A stretch of DNA of 64,000 nt, taken from assembly GCF_030867095.1 (NCBI RefSeq), contig NC_081835.1, positions 19,848,501 to 19,912,500 on the forward strand. The letters run 5' to 3'. Positions 28,725-41,428 of the stretch are shown piece after piece. The DNA comes from Alligator mississippiensis. Taxonomy: Eukaryota > Chordata > Crocodylia > Alligatoridae. A program made the translations under genes and the position numbers. Position 1 is the first letter of the stretch; each line of letters begins with the position of its first letter. Below the pieces are notes generated by a model. It was not told the DNA's origin. It saw only the letters and a program-made list of their open reading frames with translations, and did no database searches.

Positions 28725-29350
28725 GAGCGGGGCGGCGAGGACACTGCCCCCGTGATCTCCCTCCCCACCCCCCGCCCCGCCACCGAGGACTGAGCCCCCC
28801 CAGACACAGACTCTGCTCTGAGAACGGACCCGGGTTATTCGCTTTGTCTTTGTGTCGCCGCCCTCGCTCTGCAGCCGCCTCCGTGCGCAGGAAGACTAGA
28901 GGAGGCGCCCGCTGCTCCCCTCCTCCCGCCCCGGGGGGTGGGGGGGCTCCGTGTGCGCAGGGCGACCCCCGTTCGCGTCCCTGTAGTCGCTGATTTTTTA
29001 AACGCTTATGTCCCCCGCGCCCGCCCCTGCTCCGCACGCCCCCGGCAGGGGCCGCGCCACGTGGCCCCGCTCCCGCGCTGCGGTGCCGGTTGCTTCGCTT
29101 CTTTCCGAATTTTCGAACATCTCCGGCGCCCCCTATTGGCTCCGGCCCCCTGGCGGCGCCATGGAAACGGGCTGCCCGGTGCCTATTGGCTACAGGCGGC
29201 GTCTTTTCCCCTGCGGCAAGGCAGCTGCCCCGAGCAGGAGCCCCGGGGGTGGGGGGAGCGGGCGCTGCGGCCCCTCGTGCGGCGAGCCTTTTTTTTTTTT
29301 TTTTTTTTTTTCTTTTTTTTGGTCAATAAATTGTAAAAAAACCTCGGATC
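28725..29350 (+). other. H1-10: H1-10 3'UTR with poly(T) tract
   Basis: About 0.6 kb of GC-rich sequence precedes a T tract at 29289-29320 (one C interruption) and the poly(A) signal. No histone stem-loop of the GGCTCTTTTCAGAGCC type was seen after the stop, consistent with a polyadenylated message. Confidence 0.75.
29325..29330 (+). terminator. H1-10: Poly(A) signal AATAAA for H1-10
   Basis: Canonical hexamer just after the T tract and before an A7 run, about 600 bases past the stop. GT-rich sequence (GGTGATTCCTCCGTGTGCGGGG) follows, as expected downstream of a cleavage site. Confidence 0.75.
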
Positions 29351-29354
29351 TGGT

Positions 29355-32300
29355 GATTCCTCCGTGTGCGGGGGGAGGGTCTGGCTGCCCCGCCCCCTTC
29401 TTGGGCCCGATCCGCCAAGCACCATGTGCCCCGGCCCGCCCTTCCCCAGACCAGATTCAGCTCGTGTGGACAAAGCCCGGCAGTCGTGGGGTGCGATCGC
29501 CAAGGGCAGCTCCCGACCCCGCGGGGGAGGGGAGGCGAAGGGGCGGTGCATGGGGCTTTTCCAGCTCGAAGCTTAGGGCTGAGCATTTAGGGGCTGCAGC
29601 GATAGAAGGCTTACAAAAATCGGGGGGGCGGCACCTGCATGGGGCTGCCATGGGCGGGGGGGAGGGGGGCGCTGTCCCGGAGGGACAGCGGGTGGAACCA
29701 ACCGGTTAGGGTGGCAGTGGGTGGAACCATCTTCCTGCAGCACCATCCCCCGCCTAGTGCTAGGGGTGGGGGCTGGATGGGATGAAGGGAGCCCTCCCCC
29801 GAGGTCAGTGCAGGTAGTTTCCTGGCCCCCCCAGGGATTTTTGCTCCACGCTGCTCCAGGAAGCTCCCAGCGTCCATCACTTGTAGGCTGCACCGCTGCT
29901 ATCCTCAGGGACAACCATTGGACCAAGGCTCAGCCGGGGGAAGGAGACAGGAGCTCTTCTATTCTTTGAGCAGTGGCAAAATTGCAGCACAATTTAAGTT
30001 GTGCTTCAGCATGCGTTTCCCCCCCCCAGAAGCTAGGGCCTTTGGTGCAGGCCTGGGAAATTGCAAGAGCCAGGTAGCAAGGCACCAGCCAGCCCCTCCT
30101 TTCCCTTTTAAAGATGCAACAAGTCAGGGTCTTCTTCCCCTACAGCCAGGACTAAGGCCCCCCCCCCCCTCTTTTTTTTTTTGCATCAGGGCTCAATAGC
30201 TGTTGTTCCTAACTAGGGCATTTCCCTCCAGTTCCCTCCTTTAAGCACACCTACCCGGCAGGCCTCACACTTGCTGGGATGCTCTTTCTTCCACCAGCAT
30301 CCAAGGCCCTGGTCTCTCACAGCCACCTGTGCAACGTTCCTTGCACTGGCACAGCGCTGCCAGCCCTCTTGCAGGTGCTGCATCCTTCCTGCTTTGACAG
30401 GACCTAGGAGCCACACAGTCCTCACTTGACACAGAAGAACTCAAGAGGGTTGCTAGGACTTCTCAGATGATGCTCAAGCCCAAAGCTTCCCCTTCCCAGC
30501 CACCCCTGCCAACGCAACTGCTCTGGGACTTAAGGCAGTGGCTTCAGCCTCCCCCTTGAAAACAGGTCCATGGCTTCTCAGAAAGCAGCTGGAGCCCAGG
30601 TAGCAGTGGCAGCTCACTCTGCCATGACCAGGCTTGAGCCCACACAGACAAGATGGGGGAGGGCAGGTCTTTCACCTGCTGATGCAAGTAAAACAAGATA
30701 AGGGCAGGGATGAATCCCTCCTCTGAATCCACCTACTCCAGGAGGCAGCAGCACTCTACAGTGTGTTTCAAAGGGCTGGGAAGAGAGTCATGTCCTGCCC
30801 TTACCGCTCCCAGGGTGGGCTGGTCTGGGGAACTGCACTAGAGCAGCAATACAGCAAACCCAGGGCTGTCAGTGCAGGGAAGATGGAGGGTTGTGGACTT
30901 TTACCTTGAACGCCATTCTACTAGTACACCTGATCCATTAATGAGATGTCTGGGAGAGCAGGAGGGGAAGCTTCTTGGGGCACTGGCTGGTTGGATTTGC
31001 AGTCCTTCCCTACCAACCCTCAGTACTCTCTGGAAATTAATGTTGTAGCACAGCTGGCTCTGGGCTGCCAGAAGGGGAGCTATTGAGCTAGTTTTGCTTC
31101 ACTTCTCTCAAGATGAAGGTAAACAGGCCAAGCACGGCTGCATTCAGAGGCTGTTTAGGGAAACAGGCATCAAGGTCTAACAGCCTCTTTGCTTCCCATG
31201 GATCCTGGGGAGGGCTCCAATGCCTACCACTTGCAGCCAGGCTGGTCAGGAGCAACTATGGTTGTTTGGAAAGATTATCATTATAAACACTGCATTATCT
31301 TAGTCCAAATTAGGCTTTCCTAGGCCTGTAGGAGCCAGAAGGAACAGTGGACAGATCAGGCCCTTAGCATCTGTTCACTGCTGCTGTGAACTACAAGGTA
31401 CTGGGCTAGCTGGACCCATGGTCTGCCTGCATGTGGGACTTACGTTCAAGAATATGATCCAAAAACCATAGCCCCACTGGCAGAGACTGATCAAACCCAT
31501 TCTGTTCTCCTGCTATGGAGCCTACAGCTAAGATGACATGCAAAAAAGGTGGGAAAGGCCTGTAGGACGCAAAAGACCATGCTAGAAGTGATGCATGCTG
31601 CTAGGCTGTTTGAGTCCTGGGTTTCCAATATAAACTGGAGTAGGGACCCAGTGCACAGGCTACATTATAAGGATTTTCATCTGGGCCATTAGAAGCTCTG
31701 CAGTCAGATGGCGGTGGGAATGGGACAGCTGCACCAAGTAAAAAAAAAAAAAAGAAGCTTCTCCCTCAGCTCATCTCACCTGTTAGGCCTTCTCAGTCCA
31801 TGTTATTAGGCAAAAGCCTTTCAAGTGATCTTTGTAGCAACCCCTGCATAAAAAGGCAGCATATTACTAGCAAGACTAAGTAGCTTTGAGATTTAGAGCT
31901 GGCATCTCATCTGCAGACCACTGCTTCAAAAATCTAGTGATCAATCACAGCTGGAACTAGGCACCCAGTGAGAGGCTGGGGACTCCTCAAAAAAAAGCCA
32001 GTAACTGAAGCAGTCTAGAACTTAAACCATGAACTGGGACTGATTTCTACAGCCCAGACAGCCGGCTCTCTGCCCTGTGCAGCCCTGTACAAACGCATCT
32101 CTCTCAAATAAACAAGCAGCAGAAAAGCAGCTAGCCACAAAAGGACAGTGTCTTGGTTTCTCCCACACACACCTGCCAGTCTCCTCCCCCTCAAGTACCT
32201 ATCATAAGGCAGGGCCCCATTCTAGTTGCATAAAAGACTACCAGTGGTATCAGTGGGCTTTGGAGCAGGCCCCTGTGCTTGGGAACAACAGCCAGATCGC

Positions 32301-35300
32301 ACTCTTGCCAGCAACCTCAGAGGCAACTCTTACAAGGGAAGGTAGGACTGGGATGACTTGGTCTTGGCTGCATCCAGAAGCCAGAGCTGCAAATCATGGC
32401 TGTCTGTAGGATACCTAACACAGAAGTCAAGATGGCCTGTCCCAAGTTCTAGCAGTGTAGGGGATAGAGAAAGGAAGCACAGGAATAGGAGAGATCAGGC
32501 TTTCATCCTCAGACAATAGTGTACCTACTGCTTGAACCAGCAGGAGTGCAAGGATCCTGATGAGAAGTGAACCCTTACTGCAGGGATGGCTGCTACAGCA
32601 GAAGAGGGGTGAGGTCAATGTCGTTTTGCCTCAGAGCTAGCAGCTGAATGTGTGCTACAGACCTGCTTAGTTACTTCTCAACAGCAGAACATAAGAACTC
32701 CATTTCCAGCTCCCAGACAGAGTGCAGGCTTGCATCCCTCCTCCAGCCCTGCAAACATGGACAAGAAAAGCAGCAGGTTCCTTGAAGCCCCTGTAGCACC
32801 TTCCTCTTCCCACAGAGCTCACACTAGCCAAGGCCCCTTATCCTTGGATGGTTTCCAAGGTCATCATATAACAATGCATAATTTGAAGAATTTAAAAAAA
32901 AAAAAAAAAAAAAAGACCTCCCCCCACAAGCCTTCAATCTCATCAGGTTAGAAGTGGTAGGGGTGGCTTCAAGTGCTGGGCCTGCAGCATCCCAATATTC
33001 TGCGTTTCTCCTTGTTAAAAGCATCTCTCCCTTCTTGTTGCAAGACAGCTTCCCGCACACGTAGGGGACCGACTTGCACAACACACTGCAAGATACACCA
33101 AGACAGTGGCTTCTCTCTTTTAGCCACAGGTCTTGAGAAGTAACTCAAAAGATGCAGATAGGTAGGTTCCTTTAACTATTTTATAGGCAAGCTGGTTACA
33201 GCTGAAGGGAGCCGGTCCCCTTGCTGCCCAAGCTTGCAGTATCAACTAGAAGGGGAAGTAGGTAGGCATGGCCAGGCTAGCTCCCCACCCCCAGAAGTGT
33301 TCCCAGTACTCAGTGCATGGCTAAAGGAAGTTTGCCCAAAGAAGTGTAGGAGTTGAGGTCTGGATTCCACTCTCTTGGTGGGTTCTCTTTTCATTTAGGA
33401 AAGAGAGGGATCATTTTATCAAAAGCTTGTTGCTGACACTGAACATGCATCATGAACACGCTGGAGCGCTTAGAATCTACGCACTTGAGGCAAGCCAACT
33501 GCAACCCACTCAGCCCATTTTTTGTTGGGCAAGTTGCAAAATGCAAAAAAGTAGAACTGACCTGCGTGCATCCGAAGTCATTAGCCAGGCCTGGAACAAG
33601 CAGCGTCTTGTTCTTGACAACATCCTGCCATTTCAGCTTCTCAGCCCAATTAAGGTTTACAGCCCTGTCGACCCAGTAGCGTGAGGACAGGGCTCTTTGG
33701 AGAGGCTGAACAGTGGCAAGGAAGCAGGCTTTTTATACCTGGTCCTCAGCTATCTACAGGAAAGCTTTACAGCTAGGGGGCTGGTCTCCACAGCCCACTC
33801 CATCCTTTAAAGAGTTTTAGAGGGCACCAGCCACAGGTGACCACTTGCTTTACGAAAAGCACAGAGAACAGCCCTTGGAATCAGAGCAGCTGCACAAACC
33901 AAGGTTGGCTGTAACCTTTGCTCACCTGCAGGCCTGCAAGTTAGCTATTGGTAGCGAGAGCCTTTTAAAAATATTTAGTCCTCAGGACTAAGGTAGTCTA
34001 GACACCATTGCTCCAGCCACTGTCCTCTGCTCAAGACAGACATAAGCTGGAGGGTGGGGGTGGAAAAAGGGGTTTAGTTTGACATCAAGACCAACTTGTT
34101 CGGATTCTTTTGCTTTGTGCACTACACCCACCGCATAGCCACAATCCAACTGTGCTTGTGAAGATGTTCAGATGTACAATTTAGAGCCTGCTCATAAGAA
34201 GCCATTTTGTTATTGGCAAAAAGTGAGCACCTAGCACGTGTAAGAAATCCTTGGCTAAACTATCTGGAATTCTTTTACAGCTCATTTCAGAGTTCAGCCC
34301 CATTAAGCTGGTGCCCTGCCACCACAAGCCACAATAAAGTTCTTCACATTGAGTGAGGACAGAGGGTCAGAGTTTCTCTGTATCAGAACTACCACACACC
34401 TAAGCAGCAGGGACTTCATTCTCAGCTGCAGCATGCCACTAGCAAAACTCCACCCTACCTGACAGGGCTTCAGACCCAAGATTAGAGAGACTGCTCAAAA
34501 GACACCTAGGAAGACGGATCAGTGTTTGCTGGACACCCATTTGGAATTCAGTCAGAGCCCTGTAACCCATACAGGCCTGGGGCAAGTTTTTAGCATCCTG
34601 TGCTTCCCAAGGTTACAATCTGTTCCTTTAGATTCATCATGCTTGCTTGAGGCCTCTCCCCATCCTGGACTGCAAGCTCAAGGCAGGGTTCGTCTCATTA
34701 GCATTTGTAGAGCACCTAGCACCACAGGCTCAGATACTGATCAGTGCAGTATAACTAACTAGCTTGATCTGTGATACTGTCTCGACAGTCTTCTGTAGAA
34801 AGATTTATTCCCCCTGTTTCTCTGCTTTAAGGGTAGCCAAGTCCAGAATAGCAATCTTGGCTTTCCTGGTTTGCCAAATGCCTTCCTAGTCGCACTGTGA
34901 GCTCTCCACCTTTACTCAGAGGGCAAGGCTGGCTGAACCTTCAGAGGTCCTTCCTCCACATGAGCAGCCATCAAATCAGCAAAGCAATCGAAAGCCGATC
35001 AGCTGTCTTCCCACCCTGACCTGGATTTACATCATTGGTCTACTAGTTTGGCACCTGCAGCACAGAGGCTGCACTTTTAAGGCAGAGCCCTGCCCTTCAC
35101 ATAAAGGGGCACTCTAGCTTAAATGAATTTCCCTTTTGCAAGCCAAACCTGCCGAGGGAAACTCAAGTTTCTTCGCATTTGCTGCACTATAAGTATCAAG
35201 TGATCCTACACTGCCCACAGGAGGCACAAGTCACATTTGTTGTCATTGACAGGAAGGCATTTTTGTGGGGTGGCAGGGTCAGAGCAGCTTCCATGGGGGA

Positions 35301-35480
35301 GACATCAGACTTCAGCTAACAGGCCCAGTAAAAGGGAAGCTCCACCCCACCCACATGTCTTGCAGGAGCCCAAATACAAAGCTACCAGTATTAAAGAGTT
35401 GCCTGTTCCCACAGATTGGACAATTCCAGATCCAAGACCAAGCAGGTGAAGCGGTGATAAGAGACAGCAAGTTTGACATG
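29355..35480. other. Gene-free interval between H1-10 and the H2A gene
   Basis: No family-recognisable exon seen. The left 0.6 kb is still GC-rich. A tracts occur at 31739-31752 and 32892-32914. A MIR/L2-type tail is at about 34655-34765. A possible TATA box followed by an open frame and a donor-like site lies on the minus strand at 33562-33737; it is discussed as a finding and not called as a gene. Confidence 0.5.
34655..34765 (+). mobile_element. MIR/L2-type SINE tail, old
   Basis: GGACTGCAAGCTCAAGGCAGGG, then TAGAGCACCTAGCACCACAG and GCAGTATAACTAAC resemble the shared 3' tail of ancient amniote SINE/L2 repeats (consensus pattern: TGTAAGCTC, GGCAGGGAC, GCGCCTAGCACA). Divergence is high and limits are approximate. 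Confidence 0.45.
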
Positions 35481-35657
35481 CATTCAATACTGAACCAGTT
35501 TAATCAGATATTGGCTTTGCACTGTTCTTTTTTCAGTATCACAAGTTCCGCATTTTCTAAGAAATACAAAGCAAATCTCCTTTGAATTGTACAGAATGCT
35601 GGTCCTGGAGGAAAAAGAAGAGACCAAACCACAAACAAAAACAAAAACAGAAAGAAA

Positions 35658-35711
35658 AGGAAAAAAGAAAGAAAGAAAGAAAAAGAAAGAGAGAGAGAGA
35701 GAGAGAGAGAA
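35658..35711. repeat. Simple repeat (GAAA)n/(GA)n
   Basis: GAAA units pass into an uninterrupted GA run of about 13 units. It lies in the probable 3'UTR of the H2A gene. Confidence 0.9.
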
Positions 35712-36550
35712 CACAGGACATAGATACAGATACTTCCGATTCTTCACTCCCTAGAAACAAAAGTGGTTTGCGTGTGAACACATAATTCCCACCCCCACCC
35801 ACCCCAGGAGGATGAACATCCAGTTTACAGGAGGAATGAAATCTAAGTTGGTCCAGTGTCACAGCAGCAAGACCACTGCCCAGACACGAGAGCTTTTTCC
35901 AAGGTCTGCACCGGGAAGATGGGGGACCAGAGAACCAAGCAGACAGCCAATGACGTATCAAGGTCTACTTCTCCATTATCACTACACAACGCCAATGTAC
36001 CTTTTCCACATTCTACGCATGGAGTGAAAAAACCCTTCATAAAAACCAGTTAACAAGCATCCAAGTTCATCTACTCTAGGTAAATTTTAATATTAAAAAT
36101 CGAGTCAGAGCCAGAGCAAGTTACTTCATCCACAAGATTAACAGCTGATTTGATAGGTTGAACACATGCTACTTACAGCACAGACACAGTTGCCCATTGT
36201 ACTTTTAATAAGGTTATTAAGTTCTACTGTCCAAGAGCCTAGACACACTGCTGCATGCACATAATTTCTATCAACCTTTCACGTAAGCAAACTGCTCTCA
36301 CCACAGCGAGCAAGGCTGCTATTTATACCAATTTCTAGAAGATCACAGCTACTATGTGTCACGGGACAGCTAGGCTGACTTTCATGCTCATACGTTACCC
36401 AAATAGCCATATAATAAACACCACATTAACTAGATTCTCATATGAAGTCCAAAGTTTTTCAGATAGAGAAGGAAAAGAAAAAAAGAAACCCCAAACAAAA
36501 AATGCTAATCCATTAAGGAGGATTACAGTTAACAGATGTATAATTAGCAC

Positions 36551-36556
36551 TTTATT
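36551..36556 (-). terminator. Candidate poly(A) signal AATAAA for the H2A gene
   Basis: TTTATT on the plus strand reads AATAAA in the gene's direction, about 1.1 kb past the stop. Usage is not provable from sequence. Confidence 0.45.
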
Positions 36557-36668
36557 TTAAGTACTAGAAGTAGTGTCGAACAAAAACACTGCATGTCATG
36601 TTAAAGTGCAACTAGGATACAAACGCTAAGTCTCCATAAAAAATAAATGGTTCTGCAACATAGAACTA

Positions 36669-36866
<198 letters not shown>

Positions 36867-37669
36867 CTACAGTAAGGTGACTTTGCAAGGAGGTAATTCA
36901 GAACGACACGGCAACAAAAAGGAACAGAGAAGGAGAAAGAATTGGGGCTCTTCTGCAGGTGGTGACACCTCCCCCCCACCCATCATCCCTCATGGGAAAC
37001 AAGACACCATCTGAAAGATGTTTCTTGGCCGGAGAGAAACGTCGGGCCTTCCTGCCCAGCCTGATCTCAGCGAGTCCATCTGTGGTCACATTCATGGGGA
37101 TGTGCAGCAACAGCAGGTACGATCGCCGCCCTCAGGGACCTGCTGGCTCTGGGATGCAGCCAGGCCAGCAGAGAAGGGGCTGGTCACTCGTGCAAAAAAA
37201 CACAAGGGAGCAGGAGAGGCCGCTCTGCCCCCTACATCCAGGGGCACAAGCAGACGGGCTCCCTGGGGCAGGGCAGAGGCAGGTTTCCAGGTGCATCACT
37301 GGGCAGGGATGGAAAAGACGAGGCGGCCCAACACGGGGGAGGGAAGGGACGAAGCCCTGCCACAGTCCGGAGCCTCCACTGTGCAAAATGGGTTCCCCTT
37401 TCCCAGTCCGTGGTGGAAGAAGAAATCAACCCGAAGAGGACAAGGGCAGAGGGAGGGAGGAAGCGCTGGGGCCCATCTCCCCCACGGGAGAGACAAGGGG
37501 GCGGGGGTGGGACCCGGGCCAGCTGCGGGGCCGAGAGTCCGGGCAGCAGCCGAGAGCCGAGCCGGGCCGGGCCGGCGGGAGGAGGGAGCCGGGCGGGCGC
37601 TGTTCCAGCCGCTCTTCCCCGCCGCGGGGCCGGGGCAGGGCAGGCCCGGCGGGGGCTCGGGGCTGGGCC

Positions 37670-38488
<819 letters not shown>

Positions 38489-38689
38489 TCACAAAGGGCC
38501 GCGCGGGGGGAGGCGGCTGGGCCTGGCCCGCTGTCTGCCCCCCGGGACCCAACACCGCTCCCGGCGCCGCAGTGCGCCCCGCCCCGCCGGCTCGGCCCGG
38601 CCCGGCCCGGCCCCGCCCGCTCCTTTGTGGCGCCGCCGCGGGCTAGCCGGGGCCGCCCCAGCGCTGGGTGCTGGCGGCCTGCGGGGCTT

Positions 38690-40955
38690 CTTGCCTGCCT
38701 GACCCAGCGCTCCGGCTGCCCCTCCCGCTCAGTTGGGACCCCTCTGGGCTGCCCCAGATCACAGGCCCGGGCCCAGGAGCTCTCCCGTAGCTGCAGCGGG
38801 GGTTGGAGCCGCACAAGGGAAGGTGAAGCGATCCCTCATTAAAGCAGCAGGCGCTGCCCTGGCAGGATCCGTCTCCGCTTCTAGTTCTGGGCAGGGGAAG
38901 AAGAGCCCCTGCCTGCCCACAGCCAGACGGGAACAAACCCGCCCTCTTCCACCACCCAGCAGGGCCACAGCTACTGCTTCCTCGAGGAGGCTGCCTTTCC
39001 TCCAGGGGCCAGGTCAGCAGGGACAAGCAGGCTGTTGAGGCCAGGCAACCCAAAGCAGGGGACAGCAGCTCTTTGCTGAGCCAGTGTGTGTAGGCCCGAG
39101 CTGCTGCGCACAGGACCCATTAACCCAAGGCTGTTTTTCCCCCCGAGTGATACAGCTCACCACTTCAGTGCAGGCAGTGGGAGCCCTAGGATAGGGTAGC
39201 TGTAGCAGCCCCTTGCTCTAAGTGAAAGTGCTTCCAACCCTGGCTGCTGCTGCCGTCCTTTTCATGCTAGGCTACGCTTCTCCCTTCTGCTCTCAACAGT
39301 GAGGAAGAAGGAAGGTTTCCAAGCCAAGAGATTTGGCAATATAGCTGATTTCTGTCTAAGTCCCTAGTGCCCCTGACTGCCCTTCTGGAAACAGGCTGGT
39401 TGTCTCCCTCCAAAAATCCTAAGAATGCCAGTGTACTTCAGTGTCCTGCTGGTTTATAGAGCAGGCTTCCTCCTTTCCCTGACCCAGTCAAACTTCCTGG
39501 TATGAGCGACAGGCTCCCAGCCTGTTTTAGTGCTAGGTTTGTTTAAAAAAAGTGTGTAAAAACACATTCTCTTCCATCCCACACACCTACAATACTATTT
39601 GCATCCAGGCACCTACACTGCTAAAGCGTGCACTCAGTTTTCTAAGATAGCTGGCCCAGGGCAAAGCACAGCTGGAAGGGGGAGCCTGCAGCTGAGACTG
39701 GAGAAACCTAACACTAGGTTTTCCCCAAAGGGCTTCATTTACCCATACACACACTTCTGGTTAAGATCATTAAGAACCAGTGTGGTCATTCTCCACCAGA
39801 TTAGCAATACTAACAGACTTGCCTGTAAAGGTGTTATGCAGAGATTGCATCCTAAAGATAATTGCCTGGTGATCATCACACTCCCAATGCTTTGCATCTG
39901 CAAGATGCTCTGCATACAGTCAGTCCTATCAGTCCTGTGGTGGGTGAAGGCTTACTTCCCATTTAAGACAGGGAAGTTTCCAGCGGCCCAAGGCTAGAGA
40001 AGGGAGACACCAATGTAGTCTACAGTAGATGGGTGTCTGTTCACTCCTTTAATAGCCACAAAGTACTTCAGAGGAACTCCTGAGTGCGTGCTTGGGCCGG
40101 CTTGAAGAGGCTGTTCTGTACTGGTTGTTCATCTGCAGCCAATGCAGCAAGGAGGGAGAGTGCAGCAAAGTTGTTCTGCCTTGGGAGGAAAATGCTTGGC
40201 ACAGAAAGGAATCCATTTCTCACATTTTGTCTTCTGCCTACAGAAGCCCGTAGATGGTGCTGAGGCAACGGGCCCAGGGACTACAAATCAAGACCTGTTA
40301 TTTTGACAGTCTGGAACAGGCCTGGGATAAACAGCAATTTGTTCACCTTGGCAGCTGAATGCTGGAGGGGATGTGGAAGGGGCTGCAAAGACTCTGCCTG
40401 GTTTCTCCTAAGCACAGAATGAGGGAAGACCTAAATCCATGGAGCAGGCAGCAAGAGAGGTTCCTTTCCTGGTTCCCTACATGGCTCAGTGGAGCATTTT
40501 CCCCAATCAGTGGTGTGTACTGAACTCAGGACTCAGATGTAAGATCACACATTGGATCCAAAGCTCTTAAAGGGCCTTCCTTCCTCACAGCACAGGCATC
40601 TCTAGCATCTTGACCAGCATCCAGGCAACCTGCATGTTGCCTTACTCCAGGGGCTGCCCAAAAGTCTCTCCAGCAGCAAGAAAGCCTCTGTAAAGCTCTT
40701 TGAACAAGCAGTTTGGAGAGCTGCCTTCAACATGGGCCTTCCCAGAATAGTTTCATTAGCAAATAGCCCCTCCCCACCTCTTCAGGACCTTATTCCACCA
40801 ACAGCCTCCCTCGCTTCCCTCTTGCCCACTATCCCCTTCCAGAGTCATCTTATTCTTTTCTACCAAAAGTGAGGAAACCATGCTCTTCACACTGGTTGAT
40901 GAATGGATGTTCTGAGCCTGCCACCTGGTAGACAGACACACACATGCATGGGACA
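38690..40955. other. Gene-free interval between the H2A promoter and the HMCES 3' end
   Basis: No exon, RNA gene or clear repeat identified. GC content drops away from the CpG island. An H2B partner gene was looked for in the region just to the right of the H2A promoter and none was seen. Confidence 0.5.
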
Positions 40956-40976
40956 CCTCACAGACAAATCCATTGC

Positions 40977-40982
40977 TTTATT
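40977..40982 (-). terminator. HMCES: Poly(A) signal AATAAA for HMCES
   Basis: TTTATT on plus; the minus strand reads GAAAATAAAGCAATGG. The GU-rich element about 35-45 bases further on supports it. Confidence 0.65.
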
Positions 40983-41402
40983 TTCTACAAACTATTGTGT
41001 CAGAAGCAAACAAGCAAAGCTTTACAGAGCAGCCCCCGCACGCTAAGGTCTTTGCTTTCACTTCTGACTCCAATGGTGTCCAATCAGACAAAGACAAAAA
41101 AATGCAAGTTACTTTAGTGGTACTCTAGTGATCTGGACTGTAATGGCATGCACTTTCCTAATCAGGTACAGCTCAAAGCTAACTCACCATCTTACTCAAA
41201 AGAGTAATTGTTAGCTCTCTGAATGGAGAGTTCAGAAACACACTCTAAATCTTAAAACCGCACTAACAAAACAGCGCCACAAACAACATGACCAAGACCC
41301 GTACCCCACCCCAAAGAAAAAAATAAAGGCTATGAGATGAAGACTCATGACTGCCCAAGGAGATGGATAAAACCCAGTCATCACTTTCTGGAACCCTGCT
41401 AA

Positions 41403-41428
41403 GATATGCTCAGCCGATATGCTCAGCC
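41403..41428. repeat. Perfect 13-bp tandem duplication
   Basis: GATATGCTCAGCC occurs twice head to tail in the HMCES 3'UTR. Confidence 0.95.

Larger units (their letters stand above)
26890..29290. promoter_or_regulatory. H1-10: CpG island covering H1-10
   Basis: Dense CG dinucleotides and GC-rich sequence begin near 26.9 kb and extend over the promoter, the whole coding region and most of the 3'UTR. A C homopolymer of about 22 bases lies near 26970-26990. Long open frames across the island in several phases follow from base composition. Confidence 0.85.

Noticed and set aside
26901-28993. Open frames of 600-700 codons across the H1-10 CpG island
   Set aside because: They overlap H1-10 in its own or another frame, begin far upstream of the TATA box and are rich in Gly/Ala/Pro/Arg. 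Absence of AT-rich stop codons in GC-rich DNA explains them.
31310-31440. GTACTGGGCTAGCTGGACCCATGGTCTG resembling a reptile SINE/CR1 tail
   Set aside because: The single short block is suggestive, but the surrounding sequence does not follow a known element far enough to annotate.
37570-37669. Histone 3' stem-loop after the H2A stop
   Set aside because: Looked for GGCTCTTTTCAGAGCC or near variants on the minus strand and saw none.
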